Assembly (NCBI GenBank): GCA_014650475.1
Contig: BMVA01000013.1
Coordinates: forward strand, 124,001 to 188,000
Direction: 5' to 3'
Length of the DNA: 64,000 nt
Source of the DNA: Streptomyces albogriseolus
GTDB lineage: Bacteria > Actinomycetota > Actinomycetes > Streptomycetales > Streptomycetaceae
Position numbers and translations under genes: made by a program. A model generated the notes under the pieces. It searched no databases. It saw only the letters and a program-made list of their open reading frames with translations, and had not been told where the DNA came from. This document shows positions 51,793 through 60,258 of the stretch, piece by piece; position 1 is the stretch's first letter; the number at the start of each line of letters is the position of its first letter.

Positions 51793-52512
51793 ATGATCGA
51801 CGCCGGTTCGGACGCCGATGCAGCGGAGCGGACCTGGTGCCTGGCCGAGGTCGACATCTTCTGCGACCTGTCCGAGAAGGAGATGGCGGGCATCGCGGAG
51901 GCCGCGCCGATGAAGACGTACCACGCGGGCGAGATCCTGTACTCCCCGTCCCAGCCCAGCGAGGTGCTGTTCATCCTCAAGAAGGGCCGCGTGCGCGTCT
52001 TCCGGGTCTCCGCGGACGGCCGGGCACTCACCACCGCGATCATCACTCCGGGCACCATCTTCGGCGAGATGGTGCTGCTCGGACAGCACATGTACGACAA
52101 CTACGCCGAGGCCCTCGACGACGTCACCGTCTGCGTGATGAGCCGCACCGACGTGAACCGGCTGCTGCTCACCGACGCCCGGATCGCCGCCCGCATCACC
52201 GAGATCCTCGGCCGCCGCCTCGCCGACCTCGAACAGCGGCTGTCCGACAGCGTCTTCAAGACCGTCGCCCAGCGCATCGCCACTACCCTCGACACCCTCA
52301 CCGCCGCCCAGCCGCCGACAAGCCCACTGCGGCCCGGCGGACGGCACCCGCAGATCGCTCTCACCCACGAACAGCTCGCCGCCCTCGCCGGCACCTCCCG
52401 CGAGACCTGCACCAAGGTCCTGCGCGACTACGCCGACCACGGTCTGATCCGCCTCGCCCGCGGCCGCATCACCGTCCTCGACTCCGACCGCCTCAAGGAC
52501 GCCGCAGGCTGA
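51793..52512 (+). CDS. Crp/Fnr-family regulator
   Basis: 239 residues from ATG 51793, GAGGAG 9 bp upstream; an in-frame ATG at 51601 would add 64 low-complexity residues. The cyclic-nucleotide-binding fold (about 25-140) includes ILYSPSQPSEVLFILKKGRV and TIFGEMVLLGQ. The C-terminal winged HTH (about 175-235) includes LTHEQLAALAGTSRETCTKV as recognition helix. The usual Fnr Cys cluster is absent. Its effector is unknown; the cAMP-contact Arg is not obvious (GEMVLLGQ). Confidence 0.88.
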   Translation: MIDAGSDADAAERTWCLAEVDIFCDLSEKEMAGIAEAAPMKTYHAGEILYSPSQPSEVLFILKKGRVRVFRVSADGRALTTAIITPGTIFGEMVLLGQHMYDNYAEALDDVTVCVMSRTDVNRLLLTDARIAARITEILGRRLADLEQRLSDSVFKTVAQRIATTLDTLTAAQPPTSPLRPGGRHPQIALTHEQLAALAGTSRETCTKVLRDYADHGLIRLARGRITVLDSDRLKDAAG

Positions 52513-52562
52513 CGTCATCGACATCGTTGCGCCCACGCCTGGCTGCGACCTTGACCAGTTGG

Positions 52563-52916
52563 TCACGGCTGCGGCGGTCGGGCCCGCTCCCTGGCGGAGC
52601 CGGAGAGCTGGAGACCGATGGTCCCGACGATCACCAATGTGATCGAGACGATCTTGAGGGTGGAGACCACGTCGCCGAGGAAGGCCATGCCGTAGATCGC
52701 CGTGCCCGACGCGCCGATGCCGGTCCACACCGCATACGCGGGGCCGACGTCCAGTTTCTTCAGCGAGAGCGTCAGCAGACCGAAGCTGGCCAATGCGAAA
52801 ACACAGAACCCGATGGTCGGCCACAACCGGGTGAAGCCCTGGGACAGCTTGAGGCTCACCGCGAAGCCGGTCTCGAACAGTCCAGCGACAATGACGAGCA
52901 GCCACGCCATGGCCAT
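52563..52916 (-). CDS. SMR-family (SugE/EmrE-like) transporter
   Basis: 117 residues from ATG 52916 (GGAGGGAC upstream). Four helices. Conserved Glu in helix 1 (AGLFETGFAVSLKLS) and family pattern GPAYAVWTGIGASGTAIYGM in helix 3 and loop. The SugE/Gdx branch is favoured by LFETGFA. SMR proteins export guanidinium or cationic drugs as dimers. The tail RERARPPQP is basic. It converges with the crp-like gene. Confidence 0.92.
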   Translation of the reverse strand: MAMAWLLVIVAGLFETGFAVSLKLSQGFTRLWPTIGFCVFALASFGLLTLSLKKLDVGPAYAVWTGIGASGTAIYGMAFLGDVVSTLKIVSITLVIVGTIGLQLSGSARERARPPQP

Positions 52917-53169
52917 GGGTGAGTCCCTCCACGCCTCGGGGCGGCACGTGGGTGACCGCTTCACCGACCGGTTCATCCCCTTGGTGCGAGTATGCACTGA
53001 CTCGTCGCGGTTGCCGGGACTCCTGCAAGGGCCTTCCGGGTCGGTTGGAGCATATGTGCGGCCCCGGCATCGGAGGAGTTCTCGGGCGATCCGGTGAGGG
53101 GCGGCCGGCATATCGGCGGAGTGGCGACGACGACGGCGGTGACGGCCGTCGCCGGGATGCCGACCGGCG

Positions 53170-53283
53170 ATGATCGTCGATGTACTCGAACAGCGCCAGG
53201 TCCGCCTTCGGCCCGGTGGCGAAGAGGCGGCCGCTGACCCATTCGGTCTTGATCAGCACCCACAGGTTCTCAGTCAGTGGATA
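53170..53283 (-). pseudogene. C-terminal relic of an IS3-family transposase
   Basis: The minus strand encodes YPLTENLWVLIKTEWVSGRL and FATGPKADLALFEYIDDH, corresponding to the end of an IS3-type DDE integrase domain (the E helix and ALFEYI motif). The rest of the gene is absent. It marks an old insertion between the SMR gene and the HMA gene. Confidence 0.55.
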
Positions 53284-53341
53284 GTGCCCGACAGCGTGGG
53301 CCGGCCGGGGTCTCCCAGCCGGTCCGCGCCGCCTTCGTCTG

Positions 53342-53599
53342 TCAGCCGACGGGCTGGGCCGTGTACTCGCCGGCGCGCCGCACCGCGGCGACAAGGGCGT
53401 CGGTATCCACGGTCGCCTCTTCCTCCAGGCGGATGGTGGAGCGTCCGCTGCGCACGTCGGTGTGGGCTGAGCGGATGCCGGGCACCTCTTCCAGCTCGTC
53501 GTCGATGGAGAGGCCGCAGCTGCTGCAGTGCATGCCCTCCACCTGCAGGACGACCACCGGTCCGGTTTCGGTGTTTCGCTTACGACTGAACAGTGCCAT
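53342..53599 (-). CDS. HMA-domain copper-binding protein
   Basis: 85 residues from ATG 53599. A short basic start (MALFSRKRNTETG) precedes one HMA domain with the metal site VEGMHCSSCGLSIDDEL. The ending VAAVRRAGEYTAQPVG is typical. It is a copper chaperone-like protein. The start abuts the stop of the cupredoxin-fusion gene, so it is cotranscribed with it. Confidence 0.92.
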   Translation of the reverse strand: MALFSRKRNTETGPVVVLQVEGMHCSSCGLSIDDELEEVPGIRSAHTDVRSGRSTIRLEEEATVDTDALVAAVRRAGEYTAQPVG

Positions 53600-54768
53600 T
53601 ACGCGTCTTTCTGGAAGGTGATGGTGCCGGTCTGCATGCCCATGGCGCAGGAGAAGCGCAGCACACCGGGATCGCGGGTGCCGAGATCGATCTTCGTGTC
53701 GCCGTTGCGCTTGACGATCTCCTGGACGCCGAGCTCGGGGATGGTGAAGGCGCGGGCGCAGCCGCCGGAGTCCTTGCCGCGTAGCACCAGTGTGGTGGGC
53801 ACGCCCGCCTGCGCGGTGAACTCGGTGGGCACGTAGAAGTCGGTGACCGTGAGGGTGACGATCTGCGTGCCGGAGGCGTCCATGCTCACCGGCCCGCTGG
53901 TGACCGACTTCTTCTGGCCGCTGCCCTGCGCGGTTTCGTCGGAGGCCGGCGGCGTGGCGGCGGAGGCCGCTTCGGGTGAGCCGCCCGGGTTGAAGGTGGC
54001 CCAGCCGCCGGCCTGGACGCCGGTGGCCACCGTCCAGGTGGCGACGGCGAGCACGACCACGCCGGTGAGGGCCGCGAGCTGCCCGGACAGTGCCCGGCTG
54101 GTGCGGCGGAACAGGTAGCCGAGGGCGGCGAACAGCGGGGCGGTGCCCAGCACGAATCCCGCCATGACGGCGGCACCGGCCAACGGCGAGCCGGAGGTGA
54201 CCGCGATCAGCTCGACCGACAGCGTGACCCCGCACGGCACCAGCACGGTCGCCAGCCCGATCAGCGCCGGCGTGGCGACAGACTCGGTCTTGGCGCTGCG
54301 GCGCAGCAGCCGGCCGAAGGAGGCGGGGGGCCTGGGCACCAGCCGGGCCACCGCCTTGACGCCGAACAGGTCCAGGGCGAACAGCACCATCAACAATCCG
54401 GCGGCGATGAGCATCACGGCCCGGGCGCGCGGGCTGGGCTGCAACGCGTCGCCGAAGACGCCGAGCAGGGCACCGAGCACGGTGTGGGAGACGAGCTTGC
54501 CCGCCAGGAACGCGCCGACCGGCACCAGCGCCTTCGGCTCAGCCGGCGGATCGTTGGCCGGTGACGGGGAGGGACGGCGGTCTTTCACCGCGACCCGGGA
54601 GGCGCCGCGCGCCCTGGCCGCGGCAGGGACCGGTGTGGGAGTGGCGGTGGAGCTGCGGCGGGTGACTGCGCCGGCGAGCAGGCCGCCCTGCACGGCGGCG
54701 CAGGACGCGCCCCCGGCGATCAGACCAGTACCGACGCTGGTGACGAACAGAGTGAGAGTCGAGGCCAT
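53599..54768 (-). CDS. TauE/SafE-like membrane protein fused to cupredoxin domain
   Basis: 389 residues from ATG 54768. The N-terminal part has several helices (about 5-25, 88-105, 115-135, 160-185, 190-215 and 230-255) with SCAAVQGGLLAGA and VPCGVTLSVELIAV. These are paired Cys-containing motifs like TauE/SafE or UreH-type copper membrane proteins. The C-terminal 105 residues are a cupredoxin-like beta fold with GGCARAFTIPELG and FSCAMGMQTGTITF, carrying Cys and Met ligands. It probably moves or binds copper at the membrane exterior. It is followed by the HMA gene. Confidence 0.82.
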   Translation of the reverse strand: MASTLTLFVTSVGTGLIAGGASCAAVQGGLLAGAVTRRSSTATPTPVPAAARARGASRVAVKDRRPSPSPANDPPAEPKALVPVGAFLAGKLVSHTVLGALLGVFGDALQPSPRARAVMLIAAGLLMVLFALDLFGVKAVARLVPRPPASFGRLLRRSAKTESVATPALIGLATVLVPCGVTLSVELIAVTSGSPLAGAAVMAGFVLGTAPLFAALGYLFRRTSRALSGQLAALTGVVVLAVATWTVATGVQAGGWATFNPGGSPEAASAATPPASDETAQGSGQKKSVTSGPVSMDASGTQIVTLTVTDFYVPTEFTAQAGVPTTLVLRGKDSGGCARAFTIPELGVQEIVKRNGDTKIDLGTRDPGVLRFSCAMGMQTGTITFQKDA

Positions 54769-54877
54769 ACTCGGAGAACTCCGTGGTGGCAGAAGACGGC
54801 ACGCGCGCATGGCGGCATGCCGAAGCGGATCGGGCAGCGGAACCCGCTGAGCCGTACGGCCGGGCGGGCGTGCTCGA

Positions 54878-55393
54878 TCAGCTCCGACTTATGCAGAGTC
54901 TGTGGATATCTGGCCCTGTGCGGGAAGCGGGAGTCGGCGGTGCCCGCTGAACATCCGTCGGCAGGGTGAGGCCCTGCCCGGCTGGCGAGGGGGCATGCGC
55001 AGCAAAGGCGAGCGGGGCGCCGGACGGCCTGTGTGTGGCGGAGGGCCGGCAGCTCATGACCATGGTGTCCATGGAGCCCACGGACCCGGCCCTCTCTTCG
55101 GCGTCCGCTCTGTCGGTCCGCACCGAGGACACCAAGGACGCCGGGGACACTCGGCCCCCCGGGGACGATGTCATCGGAGCGGCGGGCGCCGTCTCCATCG
55201 CGCTCATCGGCCCCATGAGGTCCATGGGAGCCGCCATCGCGGCCGGCATGAGCCCGGCACCGCACAGGGCCAGGGCCAGCACGGCCAGCAGCCCGGCCCA
55301 CCGCCGGGCTGGGGACAATCGCACGCGTGTCCTGGCCACGGCACGGGATGCTAGCCCGTGCAGACCCTCCAGCCTGGCCATTTGGTGATTCAC
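54878..55393 (-). CDS. Met/His-rich DUF6153-like membrane protein
   Basis: 171 residues from GTG 55393, whose GTGA overlaps the ccdA stop and supports this start. A hydrophobic helix (about 29-52, GLLAVLALALCGAGLMPAAM) is followed by a Met cluster (PMDLMGPMSAMETAPAAPM), CRPSATHRP and AAHAPSPAG. The tail, GPDIHRLCISRS, matches the shared DUF6153-like C-terminus. It sits between ccdA and the cupredoxin fusion, which supports a copper role. Confidence 0.7.
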   Translation of the reverse strand: MNHQMARLEGLHGLASRAVARTRVRLSPARRWAGLLAVLALALCGAGLMPAAMAAPMDLMGPMSAMETAPAAPMTSSPGGRVSPASLVSSVRTDRADAEERAGSVGSMDTMVMSCRPSATHRPSGAPLAFAAHAPSPAGQGLTLPTDVQRAPPTPASRTGPDIHRLCISRS

Positions 55394-56151
55394 AGCGCCG
55401 GTTGGTAGCCCGCGACCCAGTAACGCAGCAGCCCGGTCAGGTACGCCCAGGCGCCGCTGACCTGCAGAATGCCGACGATCACCAGCATCGCTCCGCCGAA
55501 GCGCATGACGTTCCGCGCGTTGCGACGCGCGAACCCGAAGGCCTGCAGCGCACGCCGGAAGCCGAGGGCGGCGACGAGGAAGGGCAGGCCCAGGCCGACG
55601 CTGTAGACGAAGGCGAGCAGAGCGCCGCGCCCGGCGCTGCCGGTGGTGAAGGACAGGCTCATCACGGCGGCGAGGGTCGGGCCGATACACGGGGTCCAGC
55701 CCAGCCCGAACATCACCCCGAGCAGCGGGGCCCCGGCCAGACCCGCACGCGGGTGGTAGGTCATTCGGAACGTGCGTCCGGCGAACGGGATGCGTTCGAA
55801 GGCGCCGACGAAGAGCAGGCCCAGCAGGATGGTCAGCACGCCGAGGATCCGGGTGATGAGGTCCTGGTGGTCGAGCAGAGTGTTCCCGACGTAGCCGAGC
55901 GCGGCCCCGTAGCTCGCGAACAGGGCGGAGAAGCCGAGAATGAACAGCGCCGTCCCGGCGACCATCCGGCCCTTGCCCTCCCGCCCGTCCTGTACGTCGG
56001 CCGCCGACATGCCGGTGGCGTACGAGACATAGCCGGGCACCAGCGGCAGACAGCACGGCGAGAAGAACGACACCCCGCCCGCGAGGAGCGCGAGCGGCGC
56101 CGCCAGCAGCAGCGGGCCGCTGGAGACGAGGTCGGGTATGCCTTGGCTCAA
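55390..56151 (-). CDS. ccdA: CcdA-type thiol-disulfide membrane transporter
   Basis: 253 residues from TTG 56151, set by GGAGG 6 bp upstream and the family N-terminus. Six helices. The conserved cysteine motifs are SFFSPCCLPLVPGYVSY and GLGWTPCIGPTLAAV. It carries reducing power across the membrane for cytochrome c maturation or copper-protein thiols. It leads a four-gene unit with the Met-rich protein, cupredoxin fusion and HMA gene. Confidence 0.92.
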   Translation of the reverse strand: MSQGIPDLVSSGPLLLAAPLALLAGGVSFFSPCCLPLVPGYVSYATGMSAADVQDGREGKGRMVAGTALFILGFSALFASYGAALGYVGNTLLDHQDLITRILGVLTILLGLLFVGAFERIPFAGRTFRMTYHPRAGLAGAPLLGVMFGLGWTPCIGPTLAAVMSLSFTTGSAGRGALLAFVYSVGLGLPFLVAALGFRRALQAFGFARRNARNVMRFGGAMLVIVGILQVSGAWAYLTGLLRYWVAGYQPAL

Positions 56152-56280
56152 GGACGGCCTCCGGGGCAGGGTGGAACTGAGGCGGCACGTCACGCCAGAC
56201 CGCCCGGGCGAGCATACTCCCAACCTTCTTAGGAGAAACCTCGGGGGTGCCCGCCTCCGCCCGCCACCGAGGAGGACGTC

Positions 56281-56919
56281 ATGGCCAAAGCGATGTCGCA
56301 TCCGGTGTTCGCCCGTCTGTATCCGCGCATTGCCGCCTTCGCCGACGCGCACGGCTCGATCGAGCACCGCCAGGAGATGCTGACGGGCGTGCGTGGCCGG
56401 GTGGTGGAGATCGGGGCCGGTACGGGCTCGAACTTCCGGCATTACCCGCCCGAGGTGACCCAGGTCGTGGCAGTGGAGCCGGAGCCGAGGCTGCGGGCGC
56501 TGGCCGAGAAGGCGGCGGCGGAGGCGCCTGTGCCGGTGGACGTGGTGGCTGGGCTGGCGGAGGAGCTGCCGCTGGAGGACGACGGCTTCGACGTGGCGGT
56601 GTGCTCGCTGGTGCTGTGCACCGTCAAGGACGTACCGGGTGCCCTGGCGGAGGCCCGTCGGGTGCTGAAGCCGAGCGGTGAGCTGCGCTTCTACGAGCAC
56701 GTCCGCTCCGAGCGGCCCGGTTTCCGTCGGGCTCAGAAGGCACTGGCCCTGCCGTGGCGGCTGGCCGGCGGCGGCTGCCACCTCACCCGCGACACCGAAC
56801 ACGCCATCCAGGAGGCGGGCTTCGCCATCCAGGACATCCGCCGCTTCTACTTCCTGATCAACGGCCGGGCCAACCCGGCCTCCCCGTCGATCATCGGGAC
56901 GGCCCGGCCGTCCACCTAG
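56281..56919 (+). CDS. Class I SAM-dependent methyltransferase
   Basis: 212 residues from ATG 56281, GAGGAGG upstream. Motif I is VVEIGAGTGSNFRHY, an acidic residue follows in VVAVEPEPRL, motif II is FDVAVCSLVLCTV, and RVLKPSGELRFYEHV completes the fold. It resembles small METTL7-like/SmtA-type methyltransferases. Substrate unknown. It precedes the blaI-M56 pair by 45 bp and might be part of the same transcript. Confidence 0.9.
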   Translation: MAKAMSHPVFARLYPRIAAFADAHGSIEHRQEMLTGVRGRVVEIGAGTGSNFRHYPPEVTQVVAVEPEPRLRALAEKAAAEAPVPVDVVAGLAEELPLEDDGFDVAVCSLVLCTVKDVPGALAEARRVLKPSGELRFYEHVRSERPGFRRAQKALALPWRLAGGGCHLTRDTEHAIQEAGFAIQDIRRFYFLINGRANPASPSIIGTARPST

Positions 56920-56964
56920 GCCGCTTAGGATGTCCGGGAGTATTCCGGTTCGGGAGGAGGACAC

Positions 56965-57336
56965 GTGGCGCAGTTCGGCGAGCTGGAGGCCGCGATCATG
57001 GATGCGGTGTGGGCGGCGGGCAAACCGCTGCGCGTGCGCGAGGTCCTCGAACGCCTCAGTCGGGACCCCGAGCCTGCCTACAACACCGTCCACACGGTCA
57101 CCGAAATCCTGCACCGCAAGGGCTGGCTGTCGAAGGAGAAGGACGGCCGCGCATTCCGGTACGGCGCCACCAGGAGCCGCGAGGACTACGTCGCCGGACT
57201 GATGGGCGAGGCCCTCGCCGTGGCCGAGAACCGCACGGCGACGCTCGCCCGCTTCGTACAGCAGATGCCGCACGGAGAGGCCGAGGAACTGCACCGCCTG
57301 CTCGATCAGGCCGTGGCCAGGGAGGCGTCGAAGTGA
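56965..57336 (+). CDS. BlaI/CopY-type repressor
   Basis: 123 residues from GTG 56965, GGGAGGAGG upstream. Winged HTH over about 1-72 (FGELEAAIMDAVWAAGKPLR, then PAYNTVHTVTEILHRKGWL). It is paired with the M56 gene through a 4-bp GTGA overlap. It is distinct in sequence from the repressor at 7915, so the two pairs should read different signals or sites. Confidence 0.92.
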   Translation: MAQFGELEAAIMDAVWAAGKPLRVREVLERLSRDPEPAYNTVHTVTEILHRKGWLSKEKDGRAFRYGATRSREDYVAGLMGEALAVAENRTATLARFVQQMPHGEAEELHRLLDQAVAREASK

Positions 57337-58313
57337 TCGTCGCCGCCATCCTGTTCGTGTACGCCGCCCTGTTGAGCACGGTGGCGCCGCGGCTGCTGCG
57401 CGGCGCCCACTGGGCCGAGCGGGCTCCGCGGCTGGGCATCGTGGTCTGGCAGGTGCTCGGCGCCTCGGCGCTCAGCGCCGCCGTTCTGGCCGGCCTCGCG
57501 CTGAGCGTGCCCACCGTGCGCGTGAGCACGGACCTCGCCGAACTGCTGCAGGCGTGCGTGATGGCGCTGACTGCGCAGTACGCCACCCCCGGCGGGGCAT
57601 CGGCCGGAGCGGCCGGGGCCGTGCTCGCGCTCGCGGTGCTGGGCCGGGTGGCGTGGTGCACAGGTGCTGCCCTGCTGCGCATCCGCCGGGAGCGGCAGAC
57701 ACACCGCGAGGTGCTCGACATCGTCGGTCGGCCGGACACGGCCCGCGGACTGGTCATCCTCGACCACGAGGAACCCGCCGCCTACTGCCTCCCCGGCCGC
57801 CACCGCCGCACCGTGATCACCACCGGCGCACTGCGCGCCCTCGCAGCCGACGACCAACTCGAAGCAGTCCTGGCCCACGAGCGTGCCCACCAGGCCGAGC
57901 GGCACGACGCCGTACTGGCCTGGGCGCAGGCACTGGCCCGCGCCTTCCCGCGCGTGCCGCTGTTCCACATCGCCGAGGCGGAGATCGGCCGGCTGGTGGA
58001 GATGCGCGCCGACGACGTCGCGGCGGCCCGCTCCGGGCGCCTGACCACTGCGGCCGCACTCCTGGCGGTCGCCGGCGGGAGTGCCCCGGCCGTGGCCCTC
58101 TCGGCAGGCGGCTCGACCGCCGCTCGCCGGGTACGTCGCCTCATCGAGCCGCACCGCCCGCTCAGCCGCCTGCGCATCGCGGCCGGTTCCCTGACCGCGG
58201 TCATCGCGCTCGCCGTGCCGCTGCTGGTCGTCGGCGGCCCGGCGGCGGCCGCGACCCAGCTGAACTACTGCCCGGACGGCACCCCGGCCGCCCAGGTCAC
58301 CACCATGCGCTGA
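57333..58313 (+). CDS. M56-family membrane metallopeptidase
   Basis: 326 residues from GTG 57333. Four helices (about 2-20, 33-55, 86-107 and 289-308). The zinc motif HERAH lies at residues 182-186 after YCLPGRHRRTVITTGAL. Like its counterpart at 7007 it ends shortly after the last helix, with a small Cys-containing exterior tail (LNYCPDGTPAAQ). It should cleave or trigger loss of the partner repressor on an outside signal. Confidence 0.9.
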   Translation: MIVAAILFVYAALLSTVAPRLLRGAHWAERAPRLGIVVWQVLGASALSAAVLAGLALSVPTVRVSTDLAELLQACVMALTAQYATPGGASAGAAGAVLALAVLGRVAWCTGAALLRIRRERQTHREVLDIVGRPDTARGLVILDHEEPAAYCLPGRHRRTVITTGALRALAADDQLEAVLAHERAHQAERHDAVLAWAQALARAFPRVPLFHIAEAEIGRLVEMRADDVAAARSGRLTTAAALLAVAGGSAPAVALSAGGSTAARRVRRLIEPHRPLSRLRIAAGSLTAVIALAVPLLVVGGPAAAATQLNYCPDGTPAAQVTTMR

Positions 58314-58390
58314 CCCTCCCCGCGCCCAGTCGGCTGAAGACTCCCGTACCTCCGCTGCTCTTTTAGACCATTTCGCGGGAGATGCGACCC

Positions 58391-59218
58391 TTATCCGATG
58401 ATGGCCACCGGGGCGTCCCAGGCGTTGCGGTCGACGGTGATGGTGTAGCCACCGCGGGTCTCCTTGCTGTTGACCATGTACTGGTGTGCACGGCTGTGGT
58501 TGGTGTACAGCTTGGGGTCCCAGGGCCAGTCCGCGGTTGTGGTGTTCTGCTTGTTCCACAGCGCATACCACAGGTTCCCCGGGAGGTCGGTCCGGTTGGT
58601 GGCGGTGGCGACGGCATTGGCGCTTGAGCTGCTGAAGCCGTAGTACCCGGCGCGGTAGGTCTTGGCTCGCAGGGTCTTGGTGAAGGAGCGCACGTACGTC
58701 AGGACGGCGTCGTTGCACGCTTTGTTCGTGATGTCGTACGGCTCCATGTCGAGGTAGACGGCGCTGCCGGGCTTCATGCCGAGTGCGGACGCCTTGGCGA
58801 TCGCGTCCTTGGCGTTGCTCGCCCCGAGAGAGGCTGCCGTGGTGGCGGTGAATTTCTCCGGGTTCTTGCTGGTCTGGCAGGGCGGCTGGGCGCCGACGTA
58901 GAGCGGGATGATCTTCCACCCGGCTGCACTGACCGACTTCACCCAGGACTGGGTGAGGTTGGGCTGGGCGCAGCCGCGGTTCTTGCCGCCGATGTAGACC
59001 GCGGCCGCACCGTAGAAGCCGTTATTCCAGGCCTTCATCGCGGCGAGGGAGGGCGCCGTGCAGGTGTCGAACGCCCTGCCCGTGTACGTCTTCTGCGCCG
59101 GCCAGCTCGTGGCGGCCATGGAGGTCTGCGCAGCGACCCCGGCGCCCGCGACCACGACGACGCCGGTTGCGACCCACGCGATGTAACGGCTTCTCTTGGA
59201 CAGCCGGTGACTGGCCAT
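58391..59218 (-). CDS. DUF1906 secreted glycoside-hydrolase-like protein
   Basis: 275 residues from ATG 59218. A signal peptide (about 1-35) precedes a DUF1906 TIM-barrel domain (Rv2525c-like) with GRAFDTCTAPSLAAM, YGAAAVYIGGKNRGC, IIPLYVGAQ and VYLDMEPYD, whose acidic pair is the putative active site. It ends with VDRNAWDAPVA. Relatives are secreted, sometimes by the Tat route, and act on or near the cell wall. Substrate not known. It stands alone. Confidence 0.87.
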   Translation of the reverse strand: MASHRLSKRSRYIAWVATGVVVVAGAGVAAQTSMAATSWPAQKTYTGRAFDTCTAPSLAAMKAWNNGFYGAAAVYIGGKNRGCAQPNLTQSWVKSVSAAGWKIIPLYVGAQPPCQTSKNPEKFTATTAASLGASNAKDAIAKASALGMKPGSAVYLDMEPYDITNKACNDAVLTYVRSFTKTLRAKTYRAGYYGFSSSSANAVATATNRTDLPGNLWYALWNKQNTTTADWPWDPKLYTNHSRAHQYMVNSKETRGGYTITVDRNAWDAPVAIIG

Positions 59219-59865
59219 TCCCACCCCATTCGGAACGCAGCCCACGGCCGCATTTGGTGCACCGGCGGAAGGTTTTCAGAGCGGTGACACACCCTGCGGT
59301 ATGGCTGCAGCACTCGGCGTCTTCTGTGGCGGCGCGGTTGAGCTCCGAGTCGGAGTCCTCCACACCCTATCCAAGGTCTACATGCTGGTCGGCAGCGGAG
59401 GAGCGTCCATGCGCTGCCAGGAGCTGCACAACGGCTGACCGTCGCCCAACAAGAAGCCAAGGCGTCGCGTCAGGAGGTCAAATGGGCAGTGTGCCGTAGG
59501 TAACCACACCCACAGCGGCTGGGAACGGCCGACCCATTGGTGCGCCTTTCCGCCGCGTGGGCGAGGGTCACGGCGGCCATACGGGCCACAGAATGCTGAA
59601 GGGATCGGGGCCGGAAGAGATATGGCGCGGCGACTGAGTACCTGGCGATCGCCGCTTTTGCTGTCCCCGGGGAAACCGTACCGAACGGCTTCCAGGGGGG
59701 AGCTGTCTCCTCGCCAGTTGACTCGGACGGAGAGTGCAGTGGGCGTAATCAGGGCGGCGGCCGCGGCTGCGTCCAGCTCTACGGGCACGACCGGGCGGGC
59801 TGGGCGAGTCCGTGCGGATCCCTTCTGACGGACACGGCACAGGCTGGTTCGATGCTCTCCGCACA
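59219..59865. other. Gene-free stretch
   Basis: About 650 bp. Short frames such as 59622-59828 plus and 59568-59864 minus have mixed character and no ribosome site. The segment at 59640-59720 has a protein-like minus frame (VRVNWRGDSSPLEAVRYG) but no recognisable family. Nothing supportable as a gene. Confidence 0.4.
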
Positions 59866-59911
59866 GATGACGGCGGCCTTCGAGACCATGGTCTCGAAGG
59901 CCGCCGTCATC
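59866..59911. repeat. Perfect 46-bp palindrome
   Basis: 23-bp arms mirror each other without mismatch or spacer, centred at ATGG/CCAT (59888/59889). As RNA it would form a near-perfect hairpin. It lies 37 bp after the stop of the immunity-like gene at 59948 (minus), so it may be that transcript's terminator, possibly bidirectional. No loop bases at all is unusual for a terminator. Confidence 0.8.
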
Positions 59912-59947
59912 CAAGGTGTGCCCGGGTCATGGGGACAGCCGGGCGTC

Positions 59948-60244
59948 TCAGTCGCCGATGAAGCGATCGACTCTCACTTCGGTGAGTGAGTCCAGCGCAT
60001 CGAGCTGTGCGGCCGCCGCGGCGATCTGGTCGTACTCCGTTCGCGAGATGCGGATGCGGTAATACCCGATCACTCGCGCGAGGTCGTCCACGGCCAGTTC
60101 GGCCTCGTCATTGTCGATCATGTGGACGACCGACCGCAGTGCTGCTACGGGACCTTCCTCTCCTGCCAGCCGGCCCGAGATGCTCTCGGCGGCTGCCCTG
60201 ATGAGTGCATCGGGCGAGTCCGGTTCGTTCATCTGCTGAGACAT
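59948..60244 (-). CDS. Probable immunity protein for the RHS toxin
   Basis: 98 residues from ATG 60244, preceded by GGAGGG. It is small, acidic and probably all-helical, with EEGPVAALRSVVHMIDNDEA followed by ELAVDDLARVIGYYR. It starts 14 bp after the stop of the RHS toxin tip on the same strand, the usual place for a cognate immunity gene, and its acidity complements the very basic toxin end. No named immunity family was recognised with certainty (MafI-like is possible). Confidence 0.6.
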   Translation of the reverse strand: MSQQMNEPDSPDALIRAAAESISGRLAGEEGPVAALRSVVHMIDNDEAELAVDDLARVIGYYRIRISRTEYDQIAAAAAQLDALDSLTEVRVDRFIGD

Positions 60245-60258
60245 TCTCCCTCCGAAGG

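Noticed and set aside
52917..53160. Possible guanidine riboswitch upstream of the SMR gene
   Set aside because: SugE-type genes often have one, but no ykkC, mini-ykkC or guanidine-III motif could be recognised in the leader.
59568..59864. Protein-like frames between the DUF1906 gene and the palindrome
   Set aside because: Short stretches look coding, but there is no start with a ribosome site and no family match; not enough to call a gene or relic.
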